A stretch of DNA of 39,844 nt from a virus. The stretch covers positions 1 through 39,844 of IMG/VR virus record IMGVR_UViG_3300008954_000112. One strand, given 5' to 3'. The notes beneath the pieces are model-generated. The model did no database searches and was not told the DNA's origin. It saw only the letters and a list, made by a program, of their open reading frames with translations. Positions 26,021 through 33,920 of this stretch are shown one piece after another; position 1 is the first letter of the stretch; every line of letters starts with the position of its first letter. The translations under genes and the position numbers were made by a program.

Positions 26021-26488
26021 ATGGCGACAAAGGTTACAGTTGGAAAGCTGCAAGTTAGCGTGACCGAGGCAGTGAAGGTTAACGGAGTAGAGCATGTTTA
26101 TAACAATGTGTTTTCTGTCGCTGGCATTAACACGACCGCACAGAGAATCATCCGTGTTCCAACTTCAGCCCAGACAAGCTTAGTTACTTTTGACAACAGC
26201 GGCTCAACTGGAGCAGCGGGAACCTATGTTGCTGGCGATATTAAATATATCCGCGTTACAAACTTGGATGACACCAATTATGTGACGCTTCGGCTTGTTG
26301 ATACCAGTGCAGACACTGCATACTTTAAACTGGCTGCGGGTCAGACGATGGTATTTTATGATAACAAACTTGAGGTAAAAGCGGACGGCGGCGCATGGGC
26401 AGCTTGGGCGAACCTTGATAATATCGCTGCACAAGCAAACACTGCCTCTGTCGATGTTGAATATTTTGTTGCGTCAAAGCAATCATAG
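26021..26488 (+). CDS. Beta-rich virion protein, possible decoration protein
   Basis: The 155-residue product starts two bases after the previous stop, with GAGGGCG upstream. It is rich in Thr, Val, Ala and Asn, with alternating hydrophobic strands throughout, including a Y-I-R-V-T-N-L-D-D-x-N-Y-V-T-L-R-L strand pair at about 84-100. There are no cysteines, no signal and no catalytic motif. Such a composition is typical of small head-decoration or tail proteins. It stands among the tagged small genes just before the terminase, but lacks the tag itself. Assignment as a virion protein is an inference from composition and context. Confidence 0.55.
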   Translation: MATKVTVGKLQVSVTEAVKVNGVEHVYNNVFSVAGINTTAQRIIRVPTSAQTSLVTFDNSGSTGAAGTYVAGDIKYIRVTNLDDTNYVTLRLVDTSADTAYFKLAAGQTMVFYDNKLEVKADGGAWAAWANLDNIAAQANTASVDVEYFVASKQS

Positions 26489-26498
26489 GAGATTACAA

Positions 26499-26783
26499 AT
26501 GAAAATTAGTAAAGAACAGATTAGAAAAATTATCAGAGAAGAATATAAAGCTGTTAAAGAAGGGCTTGTTCCGAAGGAAAAGGTTAACCAAGCCGCACAA
26601 CAACTCGGGTATATGCTGGTGGGACAGCCCCCAGCAGCAGCAGCCGTGCGCGATGCCCTTGCTGAGACGTATCCTGAAGCTGCGAAAGCACTATATACTG
26701 CTTATAATAGAGCGCAATCTGAAGCCGATATGATGTACAGCGGAGACTACGACGATGATGACTATGGTGTTTCAGACATCTGA
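26499..26783 (+). CDS. Small protein with IIxEE-type N-terminal tag
   Basis: I place the start at ATG 26499, which has a TAGGAGA site; the in-frame upstream codons overlap the previous gene and lack a site. The 94-residue protein opens with MKISKEQIRKIIREEY, matching the gene at 25182 position by position, including the I-I-x-E-E core. A K-E-G-L-V-P-K segment, an Ala/Gln-rich helical middle and an acidic Asp/Tyr-rich tail follow. It is the last gene before the large terminase, where a small terminase subunit often sits, and its size is compatible, but I see no helix-turn-helix. I leave it as a tagged head-associated protein of unknown function. Confidence 0.55.
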   Translation: MKISKEQIRKIIREEYKAVKEGLVPKEKVNQAAQQLGYMLVGQPPAAAAVRDALAETYPEAAKALYTAYNRAQSEADMMYSGDYDDDDYGVSDI

Positions 26784-26823
26784 GCCGACGAATACAAATA
26801 AAAAAGAAGAAGTAGAGTAATGA

Positions 26824-28410
26824 ATGCCACACCCGTTAACAAAGCAACAAATATTAAAAGAGATTGTCCATTGTGGCAAAGACCCTGCTTATTTTTTAAA
26901 TAATTACGCAAAAATTTCTCACCCAATGCACGGGCTAATCCCCTTCCGCACATATGGCTTTCAAGACCAGCTTCTCACAGATTTTAACGACCACCGCTTT
27001 AATGTAATTTTAAAAGCCCGACAGCTTGGTATCTCGACTATCACTGCGGGCTATGTTGTTTGGATGATGCTGTTTCACCGAGACAAGAATGTCTTGGTCA
27101 TGGCAACGAAGTTTGGCACAGCAGCCAACCTAGTTAAAAAAGTTAAAAACATTATGCGGCATTTGCCCAACTGGATTAAGATAGCGACTATTTCTGTTGA
27201 CAACCGCACATCTTTTGAGTTATCAAATGGTTCTCAAATTAAAGCATCTTCTACCAGTGCTGATGCTGGACGTTCAGAAGCCTTGTCTCTCCTTGTGATT
27301 GATGAGGCTGCACACGTTGAGGGGCTTGATGAGTTGTGGACTGGTCTATACCCCACGCTGTCAACTGGTGGTCGCTGCATTGCCCTTTCAACACCAAATG
27401 GCGTTGGTAACTGGTTCCACCAAGCTTATGTCGGAGCAGAGGAACAGTCAAATGACTTTTACCCAACCAAGTTGCCGTGGGATGTCCATCCAGATAGAGA
27501 TTTTGCTTGGTTTGAAAATGAGACAAAGAACATGTCTCGCAGACAGATTGCACAGGAACTTGAGTGTAACTTCAACATGTCAGGCGAAACTGTTATTCAT
27601 TCTGATGACATTGCCAAGCTTCAAGAGGCTGCGGAGACACCTCGACACCGCGCTGGCTTCGATAGAAACCTGTGGCTTTGGGACGAATACAATCCAGAAC
27701 ACTCTTACTTGCTTGTTGCCGACGTTGCCCGAGGCGACGGTCGAGATTATTCAGCATTTCACGTTATTGACATCACAGAGATGAAGCAGGTTGCTGAATA
27801 TCAGGGTAAAGTTGAATTGGATATGTATGCTATGTTTCTTTCTGACACGGGAAAACAATTTGGGAATGCAATGATAGTCGTGGAAAATAATAATGTTGGC
27901 TACGCAGTGTTGACTAAATTAGAAGATATGCAATATGCACATCTCTACTATTCGACCAAGGGAAGTCACGAATATGTTGACTCATATGCCGCCCGCAGCC
28001 ACTCCAACGCAGTGCCGGGATTCACTACGTCGATGAAAACTCGCCCTCTTATTATCGCAAAGCTGGAAGAATTCATTCGTAACGACCTAATTACTATTAG
28101 GTCTTCAAGACTACTTAATGAATTAAAAACCTTTGTGTGGAACAATGGGAAGCCCGAGGCAATGAAGGGATATAACGATGACCTTGTTATGTCGCTGGCA
28201 ATTGGGTGCTGGGTGAGGGACACTGCCTTGGTTTCAAATCAAAGAGATGTGGAGTATAGAAAAGCTTTTATGAATGCCATGACAAAAACAAATTCAACAC
28301 TTAACACAAAGATATCAGGTATGATAGGATATGATGGTACAAAGTACGAAGCAGAAGCAAAGCAGACCGAAGAATTAATGAAACAATTTCCGAGTTTATT
28401 TAAGGGGTAA
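26824..28410 (+). CDS. terL: Terminase large subunit (T4 gp17-like)
   Basis: The packaging motor: it cuts concatemeric DNA and drives it through the portal by ATP hydrolysis. The 528-residue product has an N-terminal ATPase with a non-classical Walker A at 64-72 (KARQLGIST), Walker B LLVIDE with D160-E161, and a coupling motif S189-T-P-N-G. The C-terminal RNase H-like nuclease has D300 (ADVARGDGRDYS), E354 (VVENNN) and D452-D453 (YNDDLV). It is shorter than T4 gp17 (610 residues). No recognised small terminase lies upstream, though several small genes there could be candidates. The ATG has only a weak purine-rich site. The portal gene follows after seven bases, the usual arrangement. Confidence 0.95.
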   Translation: MPHPLTKQQILKEIVHCGKDPAYFLNNYAKISHPMHGLIPFRTYGFQDQLLTDFNDHRFNVILKARQLGISTITAGYVVWMMLFHRDKNVLVMATKFGTAANLVKKVKNIMRHLPNWIKIATISVDNRTSFELSNGSQIKASSTSADAGRSEALSLLVIDEAAHVEGLDELWTGLYPTLSTGGRCIALSTPNGVGNWFHQAYVGAEEQSNDFYPTKLPWDVHPDRDFAWFENETKNMSRRQIAQELECNFNMSGETVIHSDDIAKLQEAAETPRHRAGFDRNLWLWDEYNPEHSYLLVADVARGDGRDYSAFHVIDITEMKQVAEYQGKVELDMYAMFLSDTGKQFGNAMIVVENNNVGYAVLTKLEDMQYAHLYYSTKGSHEYVDSYAARSHSNAVPGFTTSMKTRPLIIAKLEEFIRNDLITIRSSRLLNELKTFVWNNGKPEAMKGYNDDLVMSLAIGCWVRDTALVSNQRDVEYRKAFMNAMTKTNSTLNTKISGMIGYDGTKYEAEAKQTEELMKQFPSLFKG

Positions 28411-28417
28411 GAAATAA

Positions 28418-30358
28418 ATGGCTGAAGACAATATCAATAACAATCAGAATATCAAGAATGAACAATCAGCACTCTTTAAGAGGCTAACAAGATTGTTCTC
28501 TGGTCCTATTGTAAATCGCAGACAACAGAACCGCAGAAAGTTTAGAAGAAAGGCTCTCGACAACTACGCCACTCGATTTGTGTCAGCGTCTGGAAAGCAA
28601 TTCCAGAAAACGCACTATAATCCGTTTGAGCAAATCACGTCCGAGGCGATGAACAACCGGCTTAGAAATGAGCGGTATGTTGATTTCGACCAGATGGAGT
28701 ATGAACCCATTATTGCGTCCGCACTCGATATTTATGCAGACGAAATGACATACCACAATGAGTTAAAACCCATTATTAATATTGAATGTACCAATGAGGA
28801 AATCAAGTCAACGCTTTCTGCTCTTTATAAGAGCGTGTTGAATATTGAATTCAATCTTTATGGATGGTGCCGCACCATGTGCAAATATGGTGATTATTTT
28901 TTGTATGTGGATATTGACGAGACAACTGGTGTCAAATCGTTTGTGCCCATGCCTGTTTCCGAGGTGGAAAGGATTGAGGGCGAAGACCCAACAAACCCCA
29001 ACTATGTTCAGTTTCAGTGGAACTCTGCTGGGTTGACATTTGAAAATTGGCAGGTTGCCCACTTTCGTATTTTAGGTAATGACCGATACGCTCCATACGG
29101 TACGTCTATTTTAGAGCCAGCCCGACGAATCTGGCGTCAGCTACATCTTCTTGAAGATGCTATGATGAGTTATCGCATTACCCGCTCACCCGAACGACGG
29201 GCGTTTTATATTGACATCGGGAATATTGCCCCGCAGGATGTTGAGCAGTACATGCAGAAGGTCATGACCCAGATGAAGCGTTCGCAGATTGTGGATAGCA
29301 GCACAGGTCGCGTTGACCTCCGATACAACCCCATGAGCATTGACGAGGACTATTTTATTCCTGTCCGTGGCGGGGAGTCTTCAAGAATTGAATCTTTGCC
29401 GGGTGGAAGCTATACTGGTGACATTGATGATGTAAAATACTTGAGAGATAAGCTTTTTGCTGCCCTCAAGGTTCCACAATCTTATCTTTCCCGTGGCGAA
29501 GGCGCTGACGAGGATAAGACTACACTTGCTCAGAAAGATATTCGCTTTGCACGCACAATCCAGCGCCTTCAACGCTCGGTTGTCGCAGAACTTGAAAAGA
29601 TTGGCATCATTCACCTCTATACGCTGGGCTATCGTGGCGATGACTTGGTGGCATTCCGTTTGAAGCTTAACAACCCTTCTCAAATTGCAGCGATGCAAGA
29701 GTTGGAACATCTTCGCACAAAGTTTGACGTTGCAGGTGCCGCCACAGAAGGTTACTTTTCCAAGCAATGGGTGTATCGGAATATCTTTGCGCTCTCGGAA
29801 GAAGAAGTGTTGCGAGTGCAGCGTGAAATGTTTTATGATAAGAAGTTTGAAGCGCAGCTTGAGAAAGCAGCCGAAGAAGACGAACCATCTGAGGAAGAAG
29901 GTGGTGGTGAAGAAGGCGGCGACATGGGTGGCGATGACCTCGGCGCCGACGGCGGCGGTGACGATGGAGGTGGTCTTGGAGGCGACCTCGGTGGCGACGA
30001 AGAAGGTGGAGAGGAAGAAGAACCAGAGACTGGCGACCTTCTTGCTGCACCAGCCAAGCGCGAGACATATACAACCCCCGGAGCAAAGGGCAAGATGTAT
30101 ACCAAGGTTACTGACGATACAAGAGACATGGGTGCCCGCAAACGCTCTATCCGCTCAAAGTGGGCGTATGATAGCACGCAGAATACAACCCAAAATGTTT
30201 TCAAGGGCTTGGGCGACCTAGTTTCTTTATCAAAAGGGATTTCGGAAACTATTTACGGTGAGGATGATGAAAAACTTCTTTTGGAAGTTAATCGGGAACT
30301 TTCAACTCAGGAAGTTCAAAATCTGATTGATGGCTTAGACAACAAGCACGGAGAATAA
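28418..30358 (+). CDS. Portal protein (T4 gp20-like) with acidic Gly-rich insert
   Basis: The 646-residue protein should form the dodecameric ring at one head vertex through which DNA is packaged and ejected. It follows terL directly and begins with a polar Asn-rich tail; the core contains the typical portal features R-R-I-W-R-Q-L-H-L-L-E-D-A-M-M near residue 238, followed by an R-x-x-R-S-P-E-R-R stretch and an S-Y-L-S-R-G-E-G-A segment. Residues about 485-543 form a run of Glu, Asp and Gly (over 85 percent of the stretch) absent from T4 gp20, followed by a more ordinary C-terminal region of about 100 residues. A similar run occurs in the scaffold at 37208. AAGGGG precedes the ATG. Confidence 0.9.
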   Translation: MAEDNINNNQNIKNEQSALFKRLTRLFSGPIVNRRQQNRRKFRRKALDNYATRFVSASGKQFQKTHYNPFEQITSEAMNNRLRNERYVDFDQMEYEPIIASALDIYADEMTYHNELKPIINIECTNEEIKSTLSALYKSVLNIEFNLYGWCRTMCKYGDYFLYVDIDETTGVKSFVPMPVSEVERIEGEDPTNPNYVQFQWNSAGLTFENWQVAHFRILGNDRYAPYGTSILEPARRIWRQLHLLEDAMMSYRITRSPERRAFYIDIGNIAPQDVEQYMQKVMTQMKRSQIVDSSTGRVDLRYNPMSIDEDYFIPVRGGESSRIESLPGGSYTGDIDDVKYLRDKLFAALKVPQSYLSRGEGADEDKTTLAQKDIRFARTIQRLQRSVVAELEKIGIIHLYTLGYRGDDLVAFRLKLNNPSQIAAMQELEHLRTKFDVAGAATEGYFSKQWVYRNIFALSEEEVLRVQREMFYDKKFEAQLEKAAEEDEPSEEEGGGEEGGDMGGDDLGADGGGDDGGGLGGDLGGDEEGGEEEEPETGDLLAAPAKRETYTTPGAKGKMYTKVTDDTRDMGARKRSIRSKWAYDSTQNTTQNVFKGLGDLVSLSKGISETIYGEDDEKLLLEVNRELSTQEVQNLIDGLDNKHGE

Positions 30359-30364
30359 AAGAAG

Positions 30365-31213
30365 ATGGGCACAAATACGGGTCGATATCGGCACAACAAG
30401 AAAAGAAATACGGCGTTTTTATTTGAGGCGTTGATTAAAGAGATGGCGAAGTGTGTGTTAACCAAGGACACTGCGCGACAAGCAAAGGTCGCACAAATTA
30501 TCAAGAAGCATTACGCAAAAGATACAGCACTCTATAAAGAGTTGCAACTTTATAGGGCAATCAATGAGACGAAGGAAGCTTCTCAGGATGTGGCTAGAAG
30601 AATTATAATTGAGGCTAGACATCAGGCATCAAGATTGAATTCCAAGCACATATTCAAGGAACAGTCTGATTTGATTAGGCAGATTAATCATAATATAGGC
30701 ACAGGCGTCTATGCAAATTTCGTGCCAAATTATAAAAGTTTAGCCAGCATCGCTCAGTTATTTTCTGATGCAACGACGGTGAAGAAAACTGTTCTTTTAG
30801 AAGATTCTTTGATTGAGATGATGGTTGTAAAGCCCGTTGAAGATGTGCAAGTTAAAGCTATGGAGCCAATTGATAATTTGGTTTTTAAAACATTCGCTTC
30901 TAAGTTTAATGAGCAATATTCTGGTCATCTCCGCGACGAACAGCGCGAAGTGTTGACAAGGTTTGTTTATTCAATTTCGGATAACGGCATCAGCCTCAAG
31001 GCTTACTTGAACGAAGAAGTTGACCGACTCCGAGAGGCAGTGAAGCGGTCATATGAGGCTAAAGAAATCCGCAAGGACGAAAGAATGCTATCTAATGCAC
31101 GCCGGGTTGTCGAATATTTGGACTCTCTGCACAAGACCCCACTTACAGAAAAAGAAGTTAAGAAGATATTAAAAATTCAAGAGTTGGTTTGGGAGGTCGA
31201 AGAAAATGGCTGA
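30365..31213 (+). CDS. Conserved helical protein after portal, unknown function
   Basis: A 282-residue, almost wholly helical, basic protein starting seven bases after the portal stop with only a weak GAAG site. It opens with a NKKRNTAFLFEALIKEM segment near residue 11 and has evenly spaced charged helices to the end. No catalytic motif, cysteine cluster or membrane segment is seen. In T4 the small core genes 67 and 68 lie between gene 20 and gene 21; this gene has the same place but is larger, and I cannot align it with either. From memory, similar proteins follow the portal in marine myoviruses. A prohead core or neck role is an inference from order only. Confidence 0.65.
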   Translation: MGTNTGRYRHNKKRNTAFLFEALIKEMAKCVLTKDTARQAKVAQIIKKHYAKDTALYKELQLYRAINETKEASQDVARRIIIEARHQASRLNSKHIFKEQSDLIRQINHNIGTGVYANFVPNYKSLASIAQLFSDATTVKKTVLLEDSLIEMMVVKPVEDVQVKAMEPIDNLVFKTFASKFNEQYSGHLRDEQREVLTRFVYSISDNGISLKAYLNEEVDRLREAVKRSYEAKEIRKDERMLSNARRVVEYLDSLHKTPLTEKEVKKILKIQELVWEVEENG

Positions 31214-31808
31214 TGGTATCCAAATTGCAGTCGGTGATGACGCCGAAAAAGTCCGTCGTGGCGAACCAGTAGGCGCTCAAAAGCCCCCACCCCCACCCGC
31301 TCCCAAAGCAAGAATGGATATGCGTAAAACCATGAATGGAGACTACGCAATCAACGACCATTATGACTTGGACATCGTTGTAATCCCAGCCAGCAAGAAA
31401 ATTCTTGCTATGCCAAAAAATGAAATGTGCGACGAAGTGTATGGCGCACAAGATAGGCTTTTTACTTATCTAAGAAAAAAGGGTGTAATTGTAGAAGACT
31501 CTGTTCATTCAGGAAATGTCTATGGCTCCATGCAGGGTAAGTATCCTGATACACAGGTTGGCGGTGATGCAGACCAGATTGTCCTGTTATCAATTGGCAA
31601 GTTTCTTGAAGAAGAAAAGCCATACTATGCACACGATGTTGCTCTTGAAGCAGAGTTAACAAAAAGAATTACGGAACCCGAAGAACCGGATAAAACTGAG
31701 TTGGGTGATGTGCCACAAGCTGCCGAAAAGGGAAGTGTTGATGTGTTCCCGGCAATGAAGTCTTATTATAGAGTGTATGAATCCAAGCGTCGAGGCAAGA
31801 ATGATTGA
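31206..31808 (+). CDS. Conserved phage protein of unknown function, 200 aa
   Basis: Starts at ATG 31206 inside the end of the previous gene, with a GGGAGG site upstream. The N-terminus holds a Pro run (about residues 23-30) and is probably flexible. The middle, about 50-145, is a compact alpha/beta domain with a D-L-D-I-V-V-I-P strand, an R-L-F-T-Y-L-R-K-K-G helix and an S-V-H-S-G-N-V-Y-G-S-M strand. The C-terminus is acidic, then basic (SKRRGKND). No known active site is visible. It lies among prohead genes and is likely cotranslated with both neighbours; it overlaps the next gene by eight bases. Confidence 0.6.
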   Translation: MADGIQIAVGDDAEKVRRGEPVGAQKPPPPPAPKARMDMRKTMNGDYAINDHYDLDIVVIPASKKILAMPKNEMCDEVYGAQDRLFTYLRKKGVIVEDSVHSGNVYGSMQGKYPDTQVGGDADQIVLLSIGKFLEEEKPYYAHDVALEAELTKRITEPEEPDKTELGDVPQAAEKGSVDVFPAMKSYYRVYESKRRGKND

Positions 31809-32145
31809 ACTAGTAACTTTTGTTGCTACCGCTTATGGGCTAACTCAAATTTTAGTATACGGCAGTATCTTTGACCGTGTTCGACCGACTGAGGGCAAAT
31901 TAGGGGAATTATTCCATTGCCCTATGTGTCTTGGGTTTTGGGTTGGGCTGATTTTGTGGGGGGCAAATAATCAAACAGAACTATTTACTTATGACTACAA
32001 CCCTGTGACTGGATTTTTGCTTGGCTGCTTGAGTTCGGGAACATCTTATGCGTTGAGCATGGTATTTGGGGATTGCGGTTTTAAAGTAGAACACAAATTT
32101 TTAGGAGGATGCCAAAATGTCGTTAATTGCGAAGATGATGAATGA
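31801..32145 (+). CDS. DUF1360-like small membrane protein
   Basis: I choose ATG 31801 (114 residues) over the upstream in-frame ATG 31777, because GAGGC lies just before it and it overlaps the previous stop in the compact style seen here. Residues 40-49 read CPMCLGFWVG, the signature of the DUF1360 family, preceded by a VYGSIFDRVRP segment and flanked by two to three hydrophobic segments. Family members are small membrane proteins of unknown function found in phages and Bacillus. Finding one inside a head operon is unexpected, as no membrane role is needed for head building. A further cysteine-rich tail (GDCGF and GGC) may bind metal. It overlaps the small frame at 32117. Confidence 0.65.
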   Translation: MIELVTFVATAYGLTQILVYGSIFDRVRPTEGKLGELFHCPMCLGFWVGLILWGANNQTELFTYDYNPVTGFLLGCLSSGTSYALSMVFGDCGFKVEHKFLGGCQNVVNCEDDE

Positions 32146-32212
32146 GATGGTAGACGTTATGACTGGCAAGTGGATGTTGCAGCCTGTACGTCGTTGTTGC
32201 AAAGGGAGTTAA
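32117..32212 (+). CDS. Short 31-residue frame before terminator
   Basis: An ATG at 32117 follows a perfect AGGAGG site (32103-32108) at an ideal eight-base distance. The frame runs 31 codons, with seven Met and a basic C-terminus (R-R-C-C-K-G-S), and ends at TAA 32210, three bases before a terminator hairpin. It overlaps the last 29 bases of the DUF1360-like gene in another frame. The ribosome site is as strong as any in the window, which supports translation. The product, possibly amphipathic, matches no family I know. Confidence 0.5.
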   Translation: MSLIAKMMNEMVDVMTGKWMLQPVRRCCKGS

Positions 32213-32214
32213 CT

Positions 32215-32242
32215 CGGGCGGGTAACGCCCGCTAATTTTTTT
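32215..32242 (+). terminator. Intrinsic terminator after the small frame
   Basis: CGGGCG at 32215-32220 pairs with CGCCCG at 32226-32231 around a five-base loop, followed by CTAA and a run of seven T (32236-32242) and then further T-rich sequence. A stem of six GC pairs with a U-tract is a standard intrinsic terminator. It separates the portal-region genes from the protease operon. Confidence 0.7.
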
Positions 32243-32270
32243 AAGTTTTTAAACAAAGGATAAGGAGCCA

Positions 32271-32573
32271 GTGGCTTTGGATAAATATAGGGTTCCCGCA
32301 GGGGTCAAGATAAGACCCTCACAAGTGGGGCATTACAACTTTTGGTATCCGCATGAGAAGCAAGAATATGTTTCAGGGGATTCGTTTGTCTGCGAAGGTT
32401 TATCTTGGCAGGGTTCGGGCAACTGGCAAGCCATCGCCGTTTCTTTTGAAGAAGCTATCACATATCATTCGCCCATTAGGGTACTTTGGGTAGAAAAGAA
32501 TCTATTTAAAAACATGAGAAAGGCTCCGCTGATTAGGGAGCAACTAAAAGCGAGGGCAGATAGCGATGAGTGA
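32271..32573 (+). CDS. Small protein of unknown function (GTG start)
   Basis: A 100-residue protein with GTG at 32271 preceded by AAGGAG (32262-32267). The first 70 residues look beta-rich, with several Trp and Tyr residues (FWYPHEKQEY, then SWQGSGNWQAI), which suggests a small barrel or SH3-like fold. The C-terminus is basic and helical. It is the first gene after a terminator and overlaps the prohead protease gene by eight bases. I recognise no family; a role in head assembly is inferred from position alone. Confidence 0.6.
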   Translation: MALDKYRVPAGVKIRPSQVGHYNFWYPHEKQEYVSGDSFVCEGLSWQGSGNWQAIAVSFEEAITYHSPIRVLWVEKNLFKNMRKAPLIREQLKARADSDE

Positions 32574-33165
32574 GAAAGTGCTTCTAAGAGAATATTACGA
32601 ATTATGTGAAGGTGGCGTCTGTCAGGACTTCTTGACAGAAGATGAAAAGGCGTTTGTTGTGGCTGGTGGTATGTACCTAACTGGTGTCATGCAACGTGCC
32701 GACGCACAAAATGGCAATGGCAGGGTCTACCCCAAGCGTGTCCTCGACCGAGAATTAATGAACTATGCCAAGTTGGTTGAAGAAAACCGCGCCTTGGGCG
32801 AGTTAGACCACCCAGAGGACTCGGTTATTAATTTAAAGAACGCCTCGCACATGGTTACTAAAGTTTGGTGGGATGGCAATGATGTGATGGGGAAGGTTAA
32901 GATTCTTAATACTCCCTCTGGTCAGATTCTCCGTTCTCTTGTAGACTCTGGCGTGAAGCTGGGGATTTCTTCCCGTGGTCTTGGCTCTGTCCATGAGGAC
33001 GCAGGCTCCACTGTGGTTGAAGATGACTTCCAGCTTATTTGTTTTGATTTCGTTTCGGAACCATCCACACAGGGTGCCTACATGATGAAGGAAAATAAAG
33101 AGCCAAACATCTTTACCAAAGCAGACCGTCTTAATCGCTTGCTGAATGAGATTGTCGAGGATTAA
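32566..33165 (+). CDS. Prohead maturation protease (T4 gp21-like)
   Basis: A 199-residue serine protease that in T4 relatives cleaves the scaffold, core and capsid proteins inside the prohead, mostly after [LI]-x-E. The sequence shows the S78/U9-type layout: G78-E-L-D-H82 as the catalytic His site, G133-I-S-S136-R-G as the nucleophile region, and an acidic strand (D-F-Q-L-I-C-F-D) downstream that may supply the third residue. The N-terminal part includes an N-G-N-G-R-V-Y-P motif before the first helix, also typical of the family. It starts inside the previous gene; GAGGGCAG serves as the ribosome site. Its presence gives support to reading [LI]-x-E motifs in neighbouring proteins as cleavage sites. 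Confidence 0.9.
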   Translation: MSEKVLLREYYELCEGGVCQDFLTEDEKAFVVAGGMYLTGVMQRADAQNGNGRVYPKRVLDRELMNYAKLVEENRALGELDHPEDSVINLKNASHMVTKVWWDGNDVMGKVKILNTPSGQILRSLVDSGVKLGISSRGLGSVHEDAGSTVVEDDFQLICFDFVSEPSTQGAYMMKENKEPNIFTKADRLNRLLNEIVED

Positions 33166-33166
33166 G

Positions 33167-33640
33167 ATGAAAAAAGAAGAATTGAAAAAGATGCTGAAGC
33201 CTATCGTCAAAGAATGTATTAATGAGTCTTTGTATGAGAGTGGCTTACTCAGTTCAATCATTGCCGAGGTTGTGCAAGGCGTGGTGTCTGGAAACCAGAC
33301 TGTTATTACAGAAGCAAAAGCTTCTGAGCGTGCCCCCGCACCCGCCCGTGCGAGAACAAATGAAAATAAGAATTCTCAACGAGCGGCAGATAAGAAAAGA
33401 GCAGAGTTACGACAAACCAAAAAGAATCTTTTGGATTCGATTGGGCAAGGGGCTTATAATGGTGTCGATTTGTTTGAAGGAACAACGCCACTTAAATCAG
33501 GTGGCTCCCCCAGAGGCGGCGGCTCAACTCAGGGACCACTTAGTGGTATCGACCCAAGTGACCCCGGCGTGAACATTGATTCCCTTACAGAGCAGCTTGG
33601 TGGCGTCTGGAAGAAATTGGCAGAAGGTGGTAAGAAATAA
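33167..33640 (+). CDS. Conserved protein following the protease, unknown function
   Basis: I choose ATG 33167 (157 residues), one base after the protease stop, because GAGG lies at 33157-33160; an upstream ATG at 33146 is less well placed. Residues 1-50 are strongly helical (MKKEELKKMLKPIVKECINE), ending in S-S-I-I-A-E. This has some likeness to the IIxEE tags but is not a clear match. The centre is basic and Ala/Pro-rich, and the C-terminus is Gly/Ser-rich, thus probably flexible. It could be a small prohead core protein, and an [IV]-x-E site near residue 16 would be available to the protease. The function is unknown. Confidence 0.6.
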   Translation: MKKEELKKMLKPIVKECINESLYESGLLSSIIAEVVQGVVSGNQTVITEAKASERAPAPARARTNENKNSQRAADKKRAELRQTKKNLLDSIGQGAYNGVDLFEGTTPLKSGGSPRGGGSTQGPLSGIDPSDPGVNIDSLTEQLGGVWKKLAEGGKK

Positions 33641-33642
33641 TT

Positions 33643-33906
33643 ATGGGATTGTATGTAAGAGCAAGGCGAGGCGAATCAAGCGAGCAGGTTATCCGACGCT
33701 TCTTGAGAAAGCAGCGTAATTCAAAAGCGATGGACGAGATTAAAGACCCCGTTCATGGAACCCCTGAGTGTCGAAAGGTTTCAAAGAAAAGTTTGAAAAA
33801 GAGGCACAAGCATGACCAAGCAGCACGCCGCAGAAGAAGCGAAGCTTATCGGGCATTAAAGCGCAAACTGAAGCGTGAAGCAAGAATGAGAAAACAGAGA
33901 AGATAA
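33643..33906 (+). CDS. Ribosomal protein S21-like basic protein
   Basis: An 87-residue, very basic protein. The N-terminus aligns by eye with bacterial bS21: a V-R-x-R-x-G-E-x-x-E-x-x-I-R-R-F-x-R-K pattern (about residues 5-23), where E. coli has V-R-E-N-E-P-F-D-x-A-L-R-R-F-K-R. Further on there is the same Lys/Arg-rich helical tail. It starts three bases after the previous stop with AGGTGG upstream. Phages encoding S21 are known, and the protein could alter host ribosomes late in infection. An alternative is a small DNA- or core-binding protein of the prohead, which its place next to the protease would suit. Confidence 0.5.
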   Translation: MGLYVRARRGESSEQVIRRFLRKQRNSKAMDEIKDPVHGTPECRKVSKKSLKKRHKHDQAARRRRSEAYRALKRKLKREARMRKQRR

Positions 33907-33920
33907 ATTGAGTTTATCAG

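Noticed and set aside
26415-26498. Upstream extension of the 26499 gene
   Set aside because: The extension overlaps the preceding gene, has no ribosome site, and would move the conserved tag away from the N-terminus.
26824-28410. Intein or intron in the terminase gene
   Set aside because: All ATPase and nuclease motifs follow at normal spacing with no insert; the length is below that of T4 gp17.
29685-30221. 178-residue open frame on the + strand within the portal gene
   Set aside because: It overlaps the portal in another frame. The portal is well supported, and the alternative product has no recognisable structure and no ribosome site.
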